DNA of 64,000 nt from CAVPXC01 sp963709505 (GTDB taxonomy: Bacteria > Chloroflexota > Anaerolineae > JAAEKA01). The position numbers and the translations under genes are program-made. Of the stretch, positions 10,878-20,057 are shown piece by piece. The stretch's first letter is position 1, and each line of letters opens with the position of its first letter. The notes under the pieces were generated by a model that saw nothing but the letters and a program-made list of their open reading frames with translations, searched no databases and had not been told where the DNA came from. Location: the NCBI GenBank assembly GCA_963709505.1, contig CAVPXC010000028.1:1-64000 (forward strand), written 5' to 3'.

Positions 10878-12053
10878 ATGGACGCAGTTACTGTCCTCAC
10901 CTGGCTGGCCGCAGGTGAGGATGAGCATACCGAATTCAAAGAGAAGTACAACTCGCGCGTCATCGAAACCCTGGTGGCGTTTGCCAACACGGCCGGCGGG
11001 CGCGTGCTGATTGGCGTTGCTGATCGTGGCACCATCGTGGGACTGGCAGACGCAGACAAGGTCGTCGAAAGCGTCCTCAGCGCGTGCCGCGAAGCGGTCA
11101 GCCCACCTCTGACGCCGATAGTGGAAATCGTCAGGCGGCCGGAGGGAGTGCTTGTCGTCGCTCAGATTGAAGCAACTGGGCGGATGCATGCCAAGAGTGG
11201 CGCCGTGCTTGTGCGGCATGGGCGGCAAACGCGACGCGCCTCTGCCGAAGAGATCCGAACTCTAACCTTGCGTGAAACGCCGGAGGCTTACGAGGCCTCC
11301 CCTTGCCCTGGCGCCGCCTGGACCGACTTGGACGATGCGGCGCTGCGCAAGTATTTCTCCGCACGCGCCCCGGGTGTGCTGGATCAACCTGGATTGACCC
11401 TGGAGGCGTTGGCAACTGGTCAGAGGTTCGCTATGCGGCGCGGCGCGGATGTCGCACCGACCGTAGCCGGGTGTTTGCTGTTTGGCAGCCATCCCGAGTG
11501 GCTGCAACCGACTTGGCGCGTCACCGCCTTACGCTTCAGTGGCACTGAGATCACCGCGCCGATCGTGGATCGACTTGATACCGAGGGACCGGCGCTGCGC
11601 GCCATCGAACAAGCCGAGGCTTTCTTGCGCCGAAACTTGCGCGTGGCGCGCCTGCTGGTAGATCGCGGCACCCATTTTGAGGAGCAAGATGTGCCCGAAT
11701 ATCCGCTGACGGCCGCGCACGAAGCGGTCGCCAATGCGGTGGCGCATCGAGACTATGCCGCGCCATCCCAGGTCTTTATACGGCTCTACGACAACCGGTT
11801 GGAAATCCAGAACCCTGGCGGCCTGCTTCCTGGGCTAACGTTGGAACAGGTGTTGGCAGGCGGCGAGTCGCGCCGGCGCAACCCCGTGATCGCCGAGGTG
11901 CTGCGCCAGATGGGAAAGATGACGACAGTGGGCCGTGGGTTGGCGCTGATTCGCCAGGAAATGCTGAGTTTGGGGTCGCCTGCACCTGAGTTTGCCAGCG
12001 ATGGGCAGCACTTCCGGGTCACAATGCCGTCACGCCATGTGAAGTTGCGGTGA
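10878..12053 (+). CDS. AlbA_2-domain / GHKL ATPase-like transcriptional regulator, 391 aa
   Basis: ATG 10878 is preferred over TTG 10866 because GGAG (10868-10871) stands six bases before it. The N-terminus has the AlbA_2 (schlafen-like) pattern DEHTEFKEKYN, VAFANTAGGRVLIGV and GRQTRRASAEEI. The C-terminal half has a GHKL-like ATPase box (HEAVANAVAHRDY, then NPGGLLPGLT and NPVIAEVLRQMGKM). Proteins of this layout are often called RecG-like but lack helicase motifs; they are thought to be DNA-binding regulators. Encoded alone, divergent from the YjaB-like unit. Confidence 0.85.
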   Translation: MDAVTVLTWLAAGEDEHTEFKEKYNSRVIETLVAFANTAGGRVLIGVADRGTIVGLADADKVVESVLSACREAVSPPLTPIVEIVRRPEGVLVVAQIEATGRMHAKSGAVLVRHGRQTRRASAEEIRTLTLRETPEAYEASPCPGAAWTDLDDAALRKYFSARAPGVLDQPGLTLEALATGQRFAMRRGADVAPTVAGCLLFGSHPEWLQPTWRVTALRFSGTEITAPIVDRLDTEGPALRAIEQAEAFLRRNLRVARLLVDRGTHFEEQDVPEYPLTAAHEAVANAVAHRDYAAPSQVFIRLYDNRLEIQNPGGLLPGLTLEQVLAGGESRRRNPVIAEVLRQMGKMTTVGRGLALIRQEMLSLGSPAPEFASDGQHFRVTMPSRHVKLR

Positions 12054-12170
12054 CCCATTTCGAAGCCGGGCCATGCCAGGAATGGCGGGAGCTATGGTAG
12101 TGAGGCGGCAAGATTCCCGGATTGCGGAATATGCCATCGCTGGCACAGAAAGCGACTTGGCATTCCCCTG

Positions 12171-12199
12171 TTGACGGTATGCCAGCTCTGTGGCACAAT
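12171..12199 (+). promoter_or_regulatory. Promoter of the BTAD regulator gene
   Basis: TTGACG (12171-12176) and CACAAT (12194-12199) with a 17-base spacer; the start codon lies 49 bases downstream. Confidence 0.5.
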
Positions 12200-12247
12200 C
12201 CCGCCCATAGCGGCAGTTATCGCGACATCACGTATTGTGGAGGACCC

Positions 12248-13927
12248 GTGTCGGGGATCGTGGACATCCGGACCTTGACCCTACACCTGCTGGGTGGCTT
12301 TCGCATCACGGTCGGTCACGACGGGGTGGCGGGACTCAATCATGCGCGCCTGCAAGAGCTGCTCGCCTATCTGCTGCTGCACCGCCAGCGGCCGATCGCA
12401 CGCCAGCACCTGGCCTTCCTCTTCTGGCCCGACTCCACCGAGGAGCAGGCTCGCACCAATCTGCGTACTCTGTGGCATCGCCTGCGCCGGACCCTGCCGG
12501 ACGCCGATCGCTTTCTGGCTGCCGACGAGCTCACCATGCAGTGGCGCGGGGACGCATCTTTCTGGCTGGATGTGGCCGAATTCGAGGCGCACCTGAAACA
12601 AGCGCGGTCGGCCGCAGGCATCGACGACCAGATATTCCACCTGGAGCAAGCGATTGCGCACTATGGGGGCGACCTGCTGCCCGGCTGCTACAGCGACTGG
12701 CTGCTGGCCGAGCGCGATCGGCTGGCGCAGGCGTTTGGCAACGCGCTGGAGCAGGTCGCTACCCTGCACGAAAGTCAGCGCAACTATCCACAGGCCATCG
12801 GTCACGTGCAGGCGTTGCTGCGGCACGATCCGCTCCACGAACCGGCCTACACTCAGCTGATGCGACTCCACGCGCTAAATGGCGACCGCGCCGCGGCGCT
12901 CCACACCTTTCACACCTGCACCACCATCCTGCGCCGCGAGTTGGACGTTGAGCCGGGTCGCCAGACCCGTGAACTCTACGAACGGTTGCTAAACGTAGAT
13001 GCTCACTCTGTCGCGCCGCCGCAGTTTAAAGCTACCATCCCGTTGGTGGGTCGCGATGCCGAGTGGGTGTTGCTCCAAAGAGCCTGGCGTGAAGCCGCCG
13101 GCCAGCCGCGCCTGATGCTGATCTCGGGCGAAGCCGGCATCGGGAAGACGCGCCTGGCCGAAGCGCTGGCGGAATGGGTGGGCCGGCAAGGGATCCCCGC
13201 ACTCGCAGCTCGTTGTTATGCTACCGAGGGCGAGCTGGCCTATGCGCCCATCGTGGCGTGGCTGCGCAGCCAGCCGCGGCCTCTGTTGGCCGACCCTTGG
13301 CTACGCGAGCTTGCGCGTTTGCTGCCCGAGACCTTGGTCGAGCGCCCTGATATACCGCTCCCTGAACCCTTTACCCAAAAATGGCAGCGCCTACGTTTGT
13401 TCGAGGCGTTGACGCGCGCCCTGCTCACCGGGCACGCCGCCACCTTGCTGTTCCTGGACGACTTGCAGTGGTGCGATCGCGACACGCTGGATTGGTTGGG
13501 CTATCTGCTGCAAGCGGGTGAGGCGCAGGCTTCCTCCGGCCGCGGCCAGGTATTGATTGTCGCGACCGTCAGGCTGGAGGATGCCGAAGGCAACCCGGCG
13601 CTCGATCCCTGGAAGGCTGGACTCAGCCGCACCGGCCAACTCGCCGAGATCGAGCTCGGGCCGCTAAGCTTGGAGGCCACGAGTGCGCTGGCCGACCGCG
13701 TCGCCGGCCGGCCGTTCGACCGGGCGCTAGAACCGGCGTTATTCCGAAGCAGCGAGGGGAATCCGCTGTTTATCGTCGAGATGGTGCGCGCCGGCTTTGA
13801 GCCAACCGTCCCGGCAACCGCCGACCATGCCGCGGCGATGATGGGAACCGCAGCGGCCTTGCCTGCCAAGGTGCGTCGAGTGATCGAGGCGAGGCTGGCC
13901 CAGCTGTCCCCCGCCGCGCGAACGTGA
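12248..13927 (+). CDS. BTAD-domain transcriptional activator with AAA ATPase, N-terminal part (frameshifted)
   Basis: Start GTG 12248 is set by GGAGGA at 12239-12244. Residues 1-~95 form an OmpR-type winged helix (LQELLAYLLLHRQRPIARQH), followed by the bacterial transcriptional activation domain with TPR-like helices up to ~245 (LHEPAYTQLMRLHALNGDRA). A STAND/AAA module begins near 260 (PLVGRDAEWVLLQRAW), with Walker A GEAGIGKTRL at ~294-303 and Walker B LLFLDDLQW near 400. The frame ends at TGA 13925, right after QLSPAAR, in the middle of the ATPase module. The next frame continues the same domain without loss, so one base change or read error has split a ~1,080-residue protein. The stop and next GTG overlap (GTGA), so coupled translation of two pieces is possible but less likely. 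Confidence 0.85.
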   Translation: MSGIVDIRTLTLHLLGGFRITVGHDGVAGLNHARLQELLAYLLLHRQRPIARQHLAFLFWPDSTEEQARTNLRTLWHRLRRTLPDADRFLAADELTMQWRGDASFWLDVAEFEAHLKQARSAAGIDDQIFHLEQAIAHYGGDLLPGCYSDWLLAERDRLAQAFGNALEQVATLHESQRNYPQAIGHVQALLRHDPLHEPAYTQLMRLHALNGDRAAALHTFHTCTTILRRELDVEPGRQTRELYERLLNVDAHSVAPPQFKATIPLVGRDAEWVLLQRAWREAAGQPRLMLISGEAGIGKTRLAEALAEWVGRQGIPALAARCYATEGELAYAPIVAWLRSQPRPLLADPWLRELARLLPETLVERPDIPLPEPFTQKWQRLRLFEALTRALLTGHAATLLFLDDLQWCDRDTLDWLGYLLQAGEAQASSGRGQVLIVATVRLEDAEGNPALDPWKAGLSRTGQLAEIELGPLSLEATSALADRVAGRPFDRALEPALFRSSEGNPLFIVEMVRAGFEPTVPATADHAAAMMGTAAALPAKVRRVIEARLAQLSPAART

Positions 13928-15480
13928 TCGAGCTGGCGGCGGTGATCGGGCGGGCCTTCACCTACGGCGTCCTGGCCCGTGCGACCAATCTGAGCGAGGA
14001 CCTGCTCGTGGGCTGTCTCGACGAGTGCTGGCGCAAGCGGATCCTTCGCGAGCAGGGCGACGACGCCTATGACTTCAGCCATGACAAGCTGCGCGAGGTG
14101 GCCTATGCGGGGGTGAGCCGCACGCGACGGCGCTGGTTGCATGGCCAGGTTGCCCAGGCGCTGGAGCAGGTGCATATCACTGACCTGGACCGCGTGGCGG
14201 GCATGATTGCGTGGCATTTTGAAGCGGCCCGGCTGCTTGCGCAAGCCATCGCCTACTACGACCGCGTGGCCGCGGCGGCGCGCAGCGTCTACGCGCACCG
14301 CGAGGCGCTGGATGCGCTCGACAAAGCCAGCAGCCTGCTCGATGCCCTGCCCGATCAAGGGACTCGCCGCGCGCTGGAGGCGCACCTGCTGGAGGAGATC
14401 GGCGATCTACGGGAATTCCTGACACAGCACATCCTTGCGCGGGACGCATACGTCGCGGCGCGGGCCTGCGCGCCGCACGTCGACACGGTGGCGCAGGCCC
14501 GCCTCCACCGCAAGATCGGCAAGACTCTGGAGAACGAGCATGCCGGCTTGGCCCAGGTAGCTGCATACTACGAGACCGCTGAAACCTTGTTGGGCGCGCC
14601 GGACCGTGACGCCGCAGCGGCCGCCTGGTGGCAAGAGTGGTGTCAGGTTCAGCTCGAGCACCTGCTCCTGCTGTACTGGTGGGGCCGGCCGAACGATATG
14701 GTCGAGCGCATCGCGCGCGTTCGCCCGTTGATCGAGCGTCATGGAACGCCGGCCCAGCGAGCGTCGCTGTTCGAAAACCTGAACCGGCAACTGAATCGGC
14801 GCCAGCGCTATGCGCCGTCGGATGATGCGCTTGACAACAACAGAGCAGCGCTGGCGGCGCTACCCGTATCGGCGAGCCCGGAGCAGCGCGCGCCGCATCA
14901 GTTTACGTTGGGCTTCAACCTCCTCTGGCACGGCGACCTGGCTGAGGCTGAGGCAACGCTGCGATCGGCGCTCGAGATGGCCGAACAAATCGGCGACGTA
15001 TCCCTGCAGGTGCGCTGCCTGACCTATCTCGGCGTCGTCCACCGCCGCCAAGGGCGTGACGCCAAGGCGGAGCCGATTGCCCGCCGCGGTCTTGGCGTTG
15101 CTGAGGCCGCAGGAATGCTGGCATACATCGGCGCCAACCGAGCCGGTTTGGCCTGGGTGGCGTGGCGGCGGAACGATCTGTCCGAAGCCGAGCGGTTAGC
15201 GCAAGCTGCGTGGGAAGCTTGGCGGCTTCACGCGATGCCCTACCCCTTCTACTGGCAAGCGCTGTGGCCGCTGATCGGCGTCGCCGTGGCTCAAGATCGT
15301 CTGGCGGACGCGGTCGCCTACGCCCGGCGGCTATGCGAACCGGATCAACAGGTCCTCCCCTCCGAGTTGGTAGCGTTTCTCACTGCCATGGCCGGCGCCT
15401 GGGATGCTGGTCGACCCGACGAGGCGGGGGATTTCCTCAATCGCGCCCTCGCTATGGCACAGAAGTCGAATCTCGCCTGA
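13924..15480 (+). CDS. BTAD/AAA activator, C-terminal part with TPR array
   Basis: Continues the upstream protein from VIELAAVIGRAFTYGVLARA, the winged-helix subdomain that follows the nucleotide-binding domain in MalT-like STAND proteins, through FSHDKLREVAYAGVSRTRR. From about residue 95 on there are degenerate helical TPR repeats (AEATLRSALEMAEQIGD, AEPIARRGLGVAEAAG, AERLAQAAWEAWRL), ending at TGA 15478. In the intact family these repeats sense a ligand or partner and release the BTAD/wHTH half. No ribosome site is visible before GTG 13924, which fits a frameshift better than an independent gene. A small conserved gene and an NmrA-like gene follow. Confidence 0.8.
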   Translation: MIELAAVIGRAFTYGVLARATNLSEDLLVGCLDECWRKRILREQGDDAYDFSHDKLREVAYAGVSRTRRRWLHGQVAQALEQVHITDLDRVAGMIAWHFEAARLLAQAIAYYDRVAAAARSVYAHREALDALDKASSLLDALPDQGTRRALEAHLLEEIGDLREFLTQHILARDAYVAARACAPHVDTVAQARLHRKIGKTLENEHAGLAQVAAYYETAETLLGAPDRDAAAAAWWQEWCQVQLEHLLLLYWWGRPNDMVERIARVRPLIERHGTPAQRASLFENLNRQLNRRQRYAPSDDALDNNRAALAALPVSASPEQRAPHQFTLGFNLLWHGDLAEAEATLRSALEMAEQIGDVSLQVRCLTYLGVVHRRQGRDAKAEPIARRGLGVAEAAGMLAYIGANRAGLAWVAWRRNDLSEAERLAQAAWEAWRLHAMPYPFYWQALWPLIGVAVAQDRLADAVAYARRLCEPDQQVLPSELVAFLTAMAGAWDAGRPDEAGDFLNRALAMAQKSNLA

Positions 15481-15565
15481 TTTTCCTTCCAGCAAACACC
15501 TCATGAAACGGTTGTGAAACGCCCGGCCTACTATACTCGCGTCATCAAACCATGAGGCGTGGACG

Positions 15566-15796
15566 ATGACAGCAACAACCAGGACGACCCGCCTGTTCAC
15601 TGTGCGGATGTGGCAGGAGGAAACAAGCGAAGGCCAGGGCAAGCCCGAGTGGCGCGGCAAAGTGCAGGCGCTGCCGCAGGGCGAGGCGTACTACTTCCGT
15701 GACTGGCCGTCGTTGGTCGCGCACCTGCAGGCGATGCTGGATGCCAGAGGCGTCGCCATCCCAGGTTCAGAACCCCTTGAAGGAGGAACACCATGA
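15566..15796 (+). CDS. Small hypothetical protein, 76 aa, next to the regulator
   Basis: ATG 15566 with GAGG at 15554-15557; a TATACT at 15532-15537 could be its -10 box. The protein holds LFTVRMWQEE, PEWRGKVQALPQGEAYYF and DWPSLVAHLQAMLDARG, with a conserved-looking Trp/Arg/Gly core and no membrane segment. Proteins of this look turn up beside BTAD or LuxR-type regulators in Chloroflexota, but I cannot name a family. Its stop overlaps the ATG of the NmrA-like gene (ATGA at 15793), so the two are coupled and probably controlled by the upstream regulator. Confidence 0.65.
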   Translation: MTATTRTTRLFTVRMWQEETSEGQGKPEWRGKVQALPQGEAYYFRDWPSLVAHLQAMLDARGVAIPGSEPLEGGTP

Positions 15797-16684
15797 TCTT
15801 AGTCGTCGGAGCAACCGGTTCGTTGGGCGGGCGCATCACCCGCGGATTGTTGGCGCAGGGCAAGTCGGTACGCATCCTGGCCCGGCACAATCCTATCTCG
15901 GAGGAGTTAGCCAGGCAGGGGCGAGCCAACACCGCGGAATCCCTGATCGAGGCTGGGGTCAGGGCGTAAATGGCGATCTGAAGGATCGAGCGTCGCTGGA
16001 TGCTGCAGTCCAGGGTGTAGACACAGTCATCACGACGGCCACCGCCTCGCAGCGCGGGGCGAGGATACCCTTACCACCGTGGACCTGCAGGGCACGCTGA
16101 ACCTCATCGAGGCGGCCAAGGCCGCGGGTGTGAAGCGCTTCGTCTACACCTCGATCATTGCCGCAGTCGAGGGCCATCCCGTGCCGCTGTTCAACATCAA
16201 AGGCACCTGCGAAGCGGCAATCGCACGGAGCGGAATGGAGGGTGTCATTCTGGCGCCATCCGTCTTCATGGAGGTCTGGATCGGCATGGTGGTCGGCATC
16301 CCCCTGATGGCTCACCAACCCATTACCCTGATCGGCCAGGGGGATCACCGGCAGAACTTCGTCTCCGAGGCGGACGTCGCGGCATTTGCGCTCGCCGCAT
16401 TGGACAACCCGGCCGCAGCCAACCAGCGTATTGGCATCGGCGGGCCGGCCTCTTACACATGGACGGAGGTCGTGGATGCCGTCGGCAAGGCCTTGGGTAT
16501 GCAGCTGCCCGTGCACTACCTGCCGTTGGGCTCGCAGGTGCCGCTGCTGTCGGACGAAGTGGGCGGAAATCTGAACGGTATGGAGACCTTCGAGACCTTC
16601 GTGGACATGTCCGAGACCGCGCCGGCCTATGAGGTCAAGCTTACGACATTGGACGAATTCATCCAGCGCACGTTCGTGCGGTAG
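15793..16684 (+). pseudogene. NmrA-like NAD(P)-binding oxidoreductase, two frameshifts
   Basis: ATG 15793 opens with the dinucleotide-binding motif ILVVGATGSLGGRITRGLL (GxxGxxG) in frame 1, ending at TAA 15967. Frame 3 then supplies GDLKDRASLDAAVQGVDTVI until about 16055, and frame 2 carries the rest (LNLIEAAKAAGVKRFVYTS, FNIKGTCEAAIARSGMEGV, FVSEADVAAFALAAL) to TAG 16684. The three parts align end to end as one ~295-residue atypical short-chain dehydrogenase of the NmrA/HSCARG kind. Two single-base shifts could be errors or recent loss. The K-G-x-x-E pattern in the middle is where the YxxxK of classical enzymes would be. Confidence 0.8.
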
Positions 16685-16705
16685 GAACGTGCACCGGCAC
16701 AAGCC

Positions 16706-16910
16706 ATGGAGAATAGAACTCTGACCACCGCCATCCCTATTGGTGGCGTCCACCACGGCATCGCCGTGCTGGCGTTCGGCGATCCGCACACTATCTATGT
16801 GGAGTTGACGGCTCCTCTGACCTAGGGATGGCTCCATGACAGACCGGAAGCAATTCGAAGTGGCCATGGCTAAGGCTTGGGCAAACATTCGCGAGAGAGG
16901 ACTGCCTTAG
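16706..16910 (+). other. Two tiny reading frames of doubtful status
   Basis: ATG 16706 to TAG 16825 reads MENRTLTTAIPIGGVHHGIA and on to 39 residues; ATG 16836 to TAG 16910 reads 24 residues ending AWANIRERGLP. Together they look like the halves of one short protein, but there is no clear ribosome site and no family I know. They fill the gap between the NmrA-like pseudogene and the ppdK terminator. Confidence 0.25.
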
Positions 16911-16917
16911 AAACAAA

Positions 16918-16944
16918 CTGGAGCCGGCAAAGTGCCGGCTCCAG
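16918..16944 (-). terminator. Rho-independent terminator of ppdK
   Basis: CTGGAGCCGGCA (16918-16929) and TGCCGGCTCCAG (16933-16944) form a perfect 12-bp stem with a 3-base loop. On the minus strand the stem is followed by TTTGTTT. It lies 23 bases after the ppdK stop. Confidence 0.85.
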
Positions 16945-16967
16945 AGGATGTTGTGCGATGATCGTTG

Positions 16968-19667
16968 TTACTTGCCGTACTTGAGCGTCGCATGCGCGGC
17001 CGCCAGTCGAGCGATCGGCACACGGAATGGCGAGCAGGACACGTAGTCCAAACCAAGGCGGAAACACAGCATAATTGAAGACGGATCTCCACCGTGCTCT
17101 CCACACAGCCCGATTTGAAGATCAGGCCGGGTAGCCCGCCCTTCGTCGACCGCCATCTTCATCAGCCGGCCTACGCCAGCCTCGTCCAGGCTCGCAAACG
17201 GGTTCTCAGGCAGGATCTTCTTCTCGATGTACTCGATCAGGAAGCCTTTCTCGGCGTCGTCGCGCGAGATGCCGAAGGTCATCTGGGTCAGGTCGTTAGT
17301 GCCAAAGGAGAAGAACTCAGCCATCTCGGCGATCTGGCCGGCAGTCAGTGCCGCGCGTGGGATCTCGATCATCGTACCGAACTGGTAGTCCACCTCGATG
17401 CCCTTCTCGGCCATCACAGCTTTGGCCTCTTCCTCCAGGGCAGACTGCTGGACCTTCAGCTCGTTGATGTGTGATGTCAGCGGGATCATGATCTTGGGAT
17501 GCACGTCCACGCCGTCTTTGGCGCAGTCACAGGCCGCTTCGAAGATCGCGCGCACCTGCATGCGGGTCAACGAGGGGAAGTGGATGCCCAGGCGCACGCC
17601 GCGCAGGCCCAACATGGGGTTGGACTCGTGCATGCCCTGAACGGCCGATAGCATCGATTCCTTCTCGGCCAGCTCTTTCGAGCCAGGCTTGGTGAAGCGC
17701 AGCTCGGTCGCCTCGACCAGCAGGGCCTCCTGCGAGGGCAGGAACTCGTGCATGGGCGGATCGATCAAGCGGATCGTGACGGGCAGGCCGTCCATCGCCC
17801 GAAACAGGCCGTCGAAGTCGCTGCGCTGGTAGGGCAGCAAGATCGCCAGGGCCTCGTCGCGCTCGACTTCGGTCTTGGCCAGGATCATGCGCTGAACCAC
17901 CGGCAGGCGGTGGGTCTCGAAGAACATGTGCTCGGTGCGGGTCAGGCCGATGCCCTCGGCGCCGAACTTGCGGGCACGCTCGGCATCGACCGGGTAGTCG
18001 GCATTGGCCCACACGCCCAGCGTGCGGATCTCGTCGGCCCAGCTCAGCAGCCTGATCAGATAGGGATCCTCGATATCCGGCTGCTTGGTGGCGATCTGGC
18101 CGGAGAAGATCTCGCCGGTGGTGCCGTCGAGGGAGGCCCAATCGCCTTCTTTATACACGACGCCGTTGACTGTAGCCTTGCGGTCTTCGACGTTCACTTC
18201 CATCGCGGCTACGCCGACCACGGCCGGGATGCCGAACTGGCGCGCGACCAAGGCGGCATGGCTGGTGCGGCCGCCGCGGCTGGTGAGGATGCCCTTGGCA
18301 GCCAACATGCCGTGCACGTCGTTGGGCGTCGTCTCAGGGCGCACCATGATGACGGCCTTCTTGTCTTCCTTGGCCCACTTCTCAGCCGTGTCGGCGTCGA
18401 ATACGATCTGGCCGACGGCGGCGCCGGGCGACACGTTCAGGCCAATGGCGATTAGCTCGCCGCCGGCCGTGGCAGCCTTCTTGGCCGCCGCGTCGAACTG
18501 CGGGTGCAGGTAGAAGTCCACGTGATCGGGCGAAACGCGCTGTACCGCCTCGGTCTTGGAGATCAAGCCCTCGTCGACCATATCCACTGCGATGCGGATA
18601 GCTGCCTGCGCAGTGCGCTTGGCGTTGCGGGTCTGCAGCATCCACAGCTTGCCGCGCTCGACTGTGAACTCGATGTCCTGGGTCTCGCGGTAGTACTTTT
18701 CCAGCTGGTGACAGATAACAACCAGCTCTTCGTACATCACCGGCATGGCGGCCTTCATGTCTTCCATGCGCATGGTCTGGCGGGTGCCGGAGACCACGTC
18801 CTCGCCCTGGGCGTTGATCAGGAAGTCGCCTTCGATCTCCTGGATGCCGTCGGAGACGTTGCGGGTGGTGAGCACGCCGGTGCCGCTGTCTTGGCCCATG
18901 TTGCCGAAGACCATGGTCACGATGTTGACCGCGGTACCCAGGTCGTGGGCGATCTTGGAGGCGTTGCGATAGTCGAAGGCGCGCTTGCCGTTCCAGCTCT
19001 TGAAGACGGCCTCGGTGGCCAGCTGGAGCTGCTTGTAGGGGTCGGACGGGAAGTCGCTGCCCGTGTCTTCCTTGATAATCTGCTTGAACTGCGCAGTGAT
19101 TGCCTGCAGGTCTTCCACCGGCAGGTCGGAATCGCTGGCGACGCCGCGCTTGTGGCGATACCCTTCCAGAACCTTCTCGAAGGGCTCCTTGGAGACGTTC
19201 ATCACGACCGATCCGAACATCTGCACGAGACGGCGGTACGAGTTGTAGACGAACTTGGTGTTGCCGGTCAGCTCGACCATTCCCTTGGCGGTCTCGTCGT
19301 TCATGCCGATGTTGAGCACCGTGTCCATCATGCCGGGCATCGAGAACTTGGCGCCGGAGCGGCACGAGACCAACAGCGGGTTCTTGGGATCGCCGAATTT
19401 CTTGCCGGTAGCCTTCTCAGTCGCTGCCATGGCGGCCAGTTCCTGCTCCCACATGCCTTCGGGGAAGGTCTCGCCGGCGGCCAGGTAGGCGTTGCAGGCT
19501 TCGGTGGTGACGGTAAAGCCGGGGGGCACCGGCAGCTTGCCGCGATTCATGTCGGCCAGGCCGGCGCCCTTGCCGCCCAACAGAGCGCGCACGGCGTCCC
19601 AGTTGCCGCCGACGTAAGCCTCAGCCTCGTCGACTTCATTGAATAGATAGACCCACTTCTTACTCAT
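16968..19667 (-). CDS. ppdK: Pyruvate, phosphate dikinase
   Basis: ATG 19667 (MSKKWVYLFNEVDEAEAYVG) is chosen over the longer frame because homology begins there and AGAGGAG lies just upstream; 899 residues, the usual length. It interconverts pyruvate, ATP and phosphate with PEP, AMP and diphosphate. The N-terminal ATP-grasp domain shows GGKGAGLADMN and SCRSGAKFSMPGMMDTVLNIG. The swivelling phosphohistidine domain has SRGGRTSHAALVARQFG with the catalytic His. The C-terminal PEP/pyruvate barrel has GLTRTEHMFF, LRGVRLGIHFP and the acid/base Cys in GLCGEHGGDPSS. Gene is intact and monocistronic, with promoter at 19831-19859, a hairpin in the leader and a strong terminator. It probably works in gluconeogenesis or pyrophosphate-linked glycolysis. 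Confidence 0.97.
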   Translation of the reverse strand: MSKKWVYLFNEVDEAEAYVGGNWDAVRALLGGKGAGLADMNRGKLPVPPGFTVTTEACNAYLAAGETFPEGMWEQELAAMAATEKATGKKFGDPKNPLLVSCRSGAKFSMPGMMDTVLNIGMNDETAKGMVELTGNTKFVYNSYRRLVQMFGSVVMNVSKEPFEKVLEGYRHKRGVASDSDLPVEDLQAITAQFKQIIKEDTGSDFPSDPYKQLQLATEAVFKSWNGKRAFDYRNASKIAHDLGTAVNIVTMVFGNMGQDSGTGVLTTRNVSDGIQEIEGDFLINAQGEDVVSGTRQTMRMEDMKAAMPVMYEELVVICHQLEKYYRETQDIEFTVERGKLWMLQTRNAKRTAQAAIRIAVDMVDEGLISKTEAVQRVSPDHVDFYLHPQFDAAAKKAATAGGELIAIGLNVSPGAAVGQIVFDADTAEKWAKEDKKAVIMVRPETTPNDVHGMLAAKGILTSRGGRTSHAALVARQFGIPAVVGVAAMEVNVEDRKATVNGVVYKEGDWASLDGTTGEIFSGQIATKQPDIEDPYLIRLLSWADEIRTLGVWANADYPVDAERARKFGAEGIGLTRTEHMFFETHRLPVVQRMILAKTEVERDEALAILLPYQRSDFDGLFRAMDGLPVTIRLIDPPMHEFLPSQEALLVEATELRFTKPGSKELAEKESMLSAVQGMHESNPMLGLRGVRLGIHFPSLTRMQVRAIFEAACDCAKDGVDVHPKIMIPLTSHINELKVQQSALEEEAKAVMAEKGIEVDYQFGTMIEIPRAALTAGQIAEMAEFFSFGTNDLTQMTFGISRDDAEKGFLIEYIEKKILPENPFASLDEAGVGRLMKMAVDEGRATRPDLQIGLCGEHGGDPSSIMLCFRLGLDYVSCSPFRVPIARLAAAHATLKYGK

Positions 19668-19717
19668 GGTTGTAGTTGAACTCCTCTGCGAATGCATAGC
19701 GAACAAATAGCACCAAA

Positions 19718-19739
19718 TCCGCCGGGCAGGCCCGGCGGA
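19718..19739 (-). promoter_or_regulatory. Hairpin in the ppdK leader
   Basis: TCCGCCGGGC (19718-19727) and GCCCGGCGGA (19730-19739) form a 10-bp GC-rich stem with a 2-base centre, 50 bases before the ppdK start and inside the predicted 5' leader. On the minus strand it is followed by TTTGG, too few T bases for a confident terminator. It may be an attenuator, an RNA-stability element or a stray palindrome. Confidence 0.45.
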
Positions 19740-19830
19740 GGAAGTCACAGACTTTGGCTTGGCTTGAGTTTTGAACGTTGTCGTTCGGAAGGACTCTGGA
19801 TGAGTCGCTTCCGCCAATCACCAAGGTAGG

Positions 19831-19859
19831 ATTATAGGACGATTGAAAGGAATTGGCAA
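19831..19859 (-). promoter_or_regulatory. ppdK promoter
   Basis: On the minus strand TTGCCA (19859-19854) and TATAAT (19836-19831) are 17 bases apart, giving a leader of about 157 bases before the ppdK ATG. Confidence 0.75.
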
Positions 19860-20057
19860 GAAAGGCCCCCTTTCACAAACAGGCGACTTAGGTGAGTTGC
19901 CTTACCAGGTCAGAGGTCCTTCCATGATGTAATGTTGCGAGGTAACTGGGGATCCGAGGACTGCCTCCTGATTTCGTATTATGCCGAAAAATCTGGATAA
20001 TGGGTGTCAACGCCGTGCACGTTGTTCGACGAGTTCAACTGCGGAGAAGGAGAGCAC

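Noticed and set aside
10878..12053. RecG helicase
   Set aside because: Only the AlbA_2 and GHKL-like parts are present; there are no DEAD-box or helicase motifs.
13501..14385. A 294-residue minus-strand frame across the BTAD break
   Set aside because: It covers the AAA/TPR code in the opposite sense and has no motif; the plus-strand protein is recognisable on both sides of the break.
18504..19646. A 380-residue open frame antisense to ppdK
   Set aside because: GC-rich coding DNA often leaves the opposite strand open. Its product is His/Val/Leu-rich without any motif, and ppdK on the other strand is complete.
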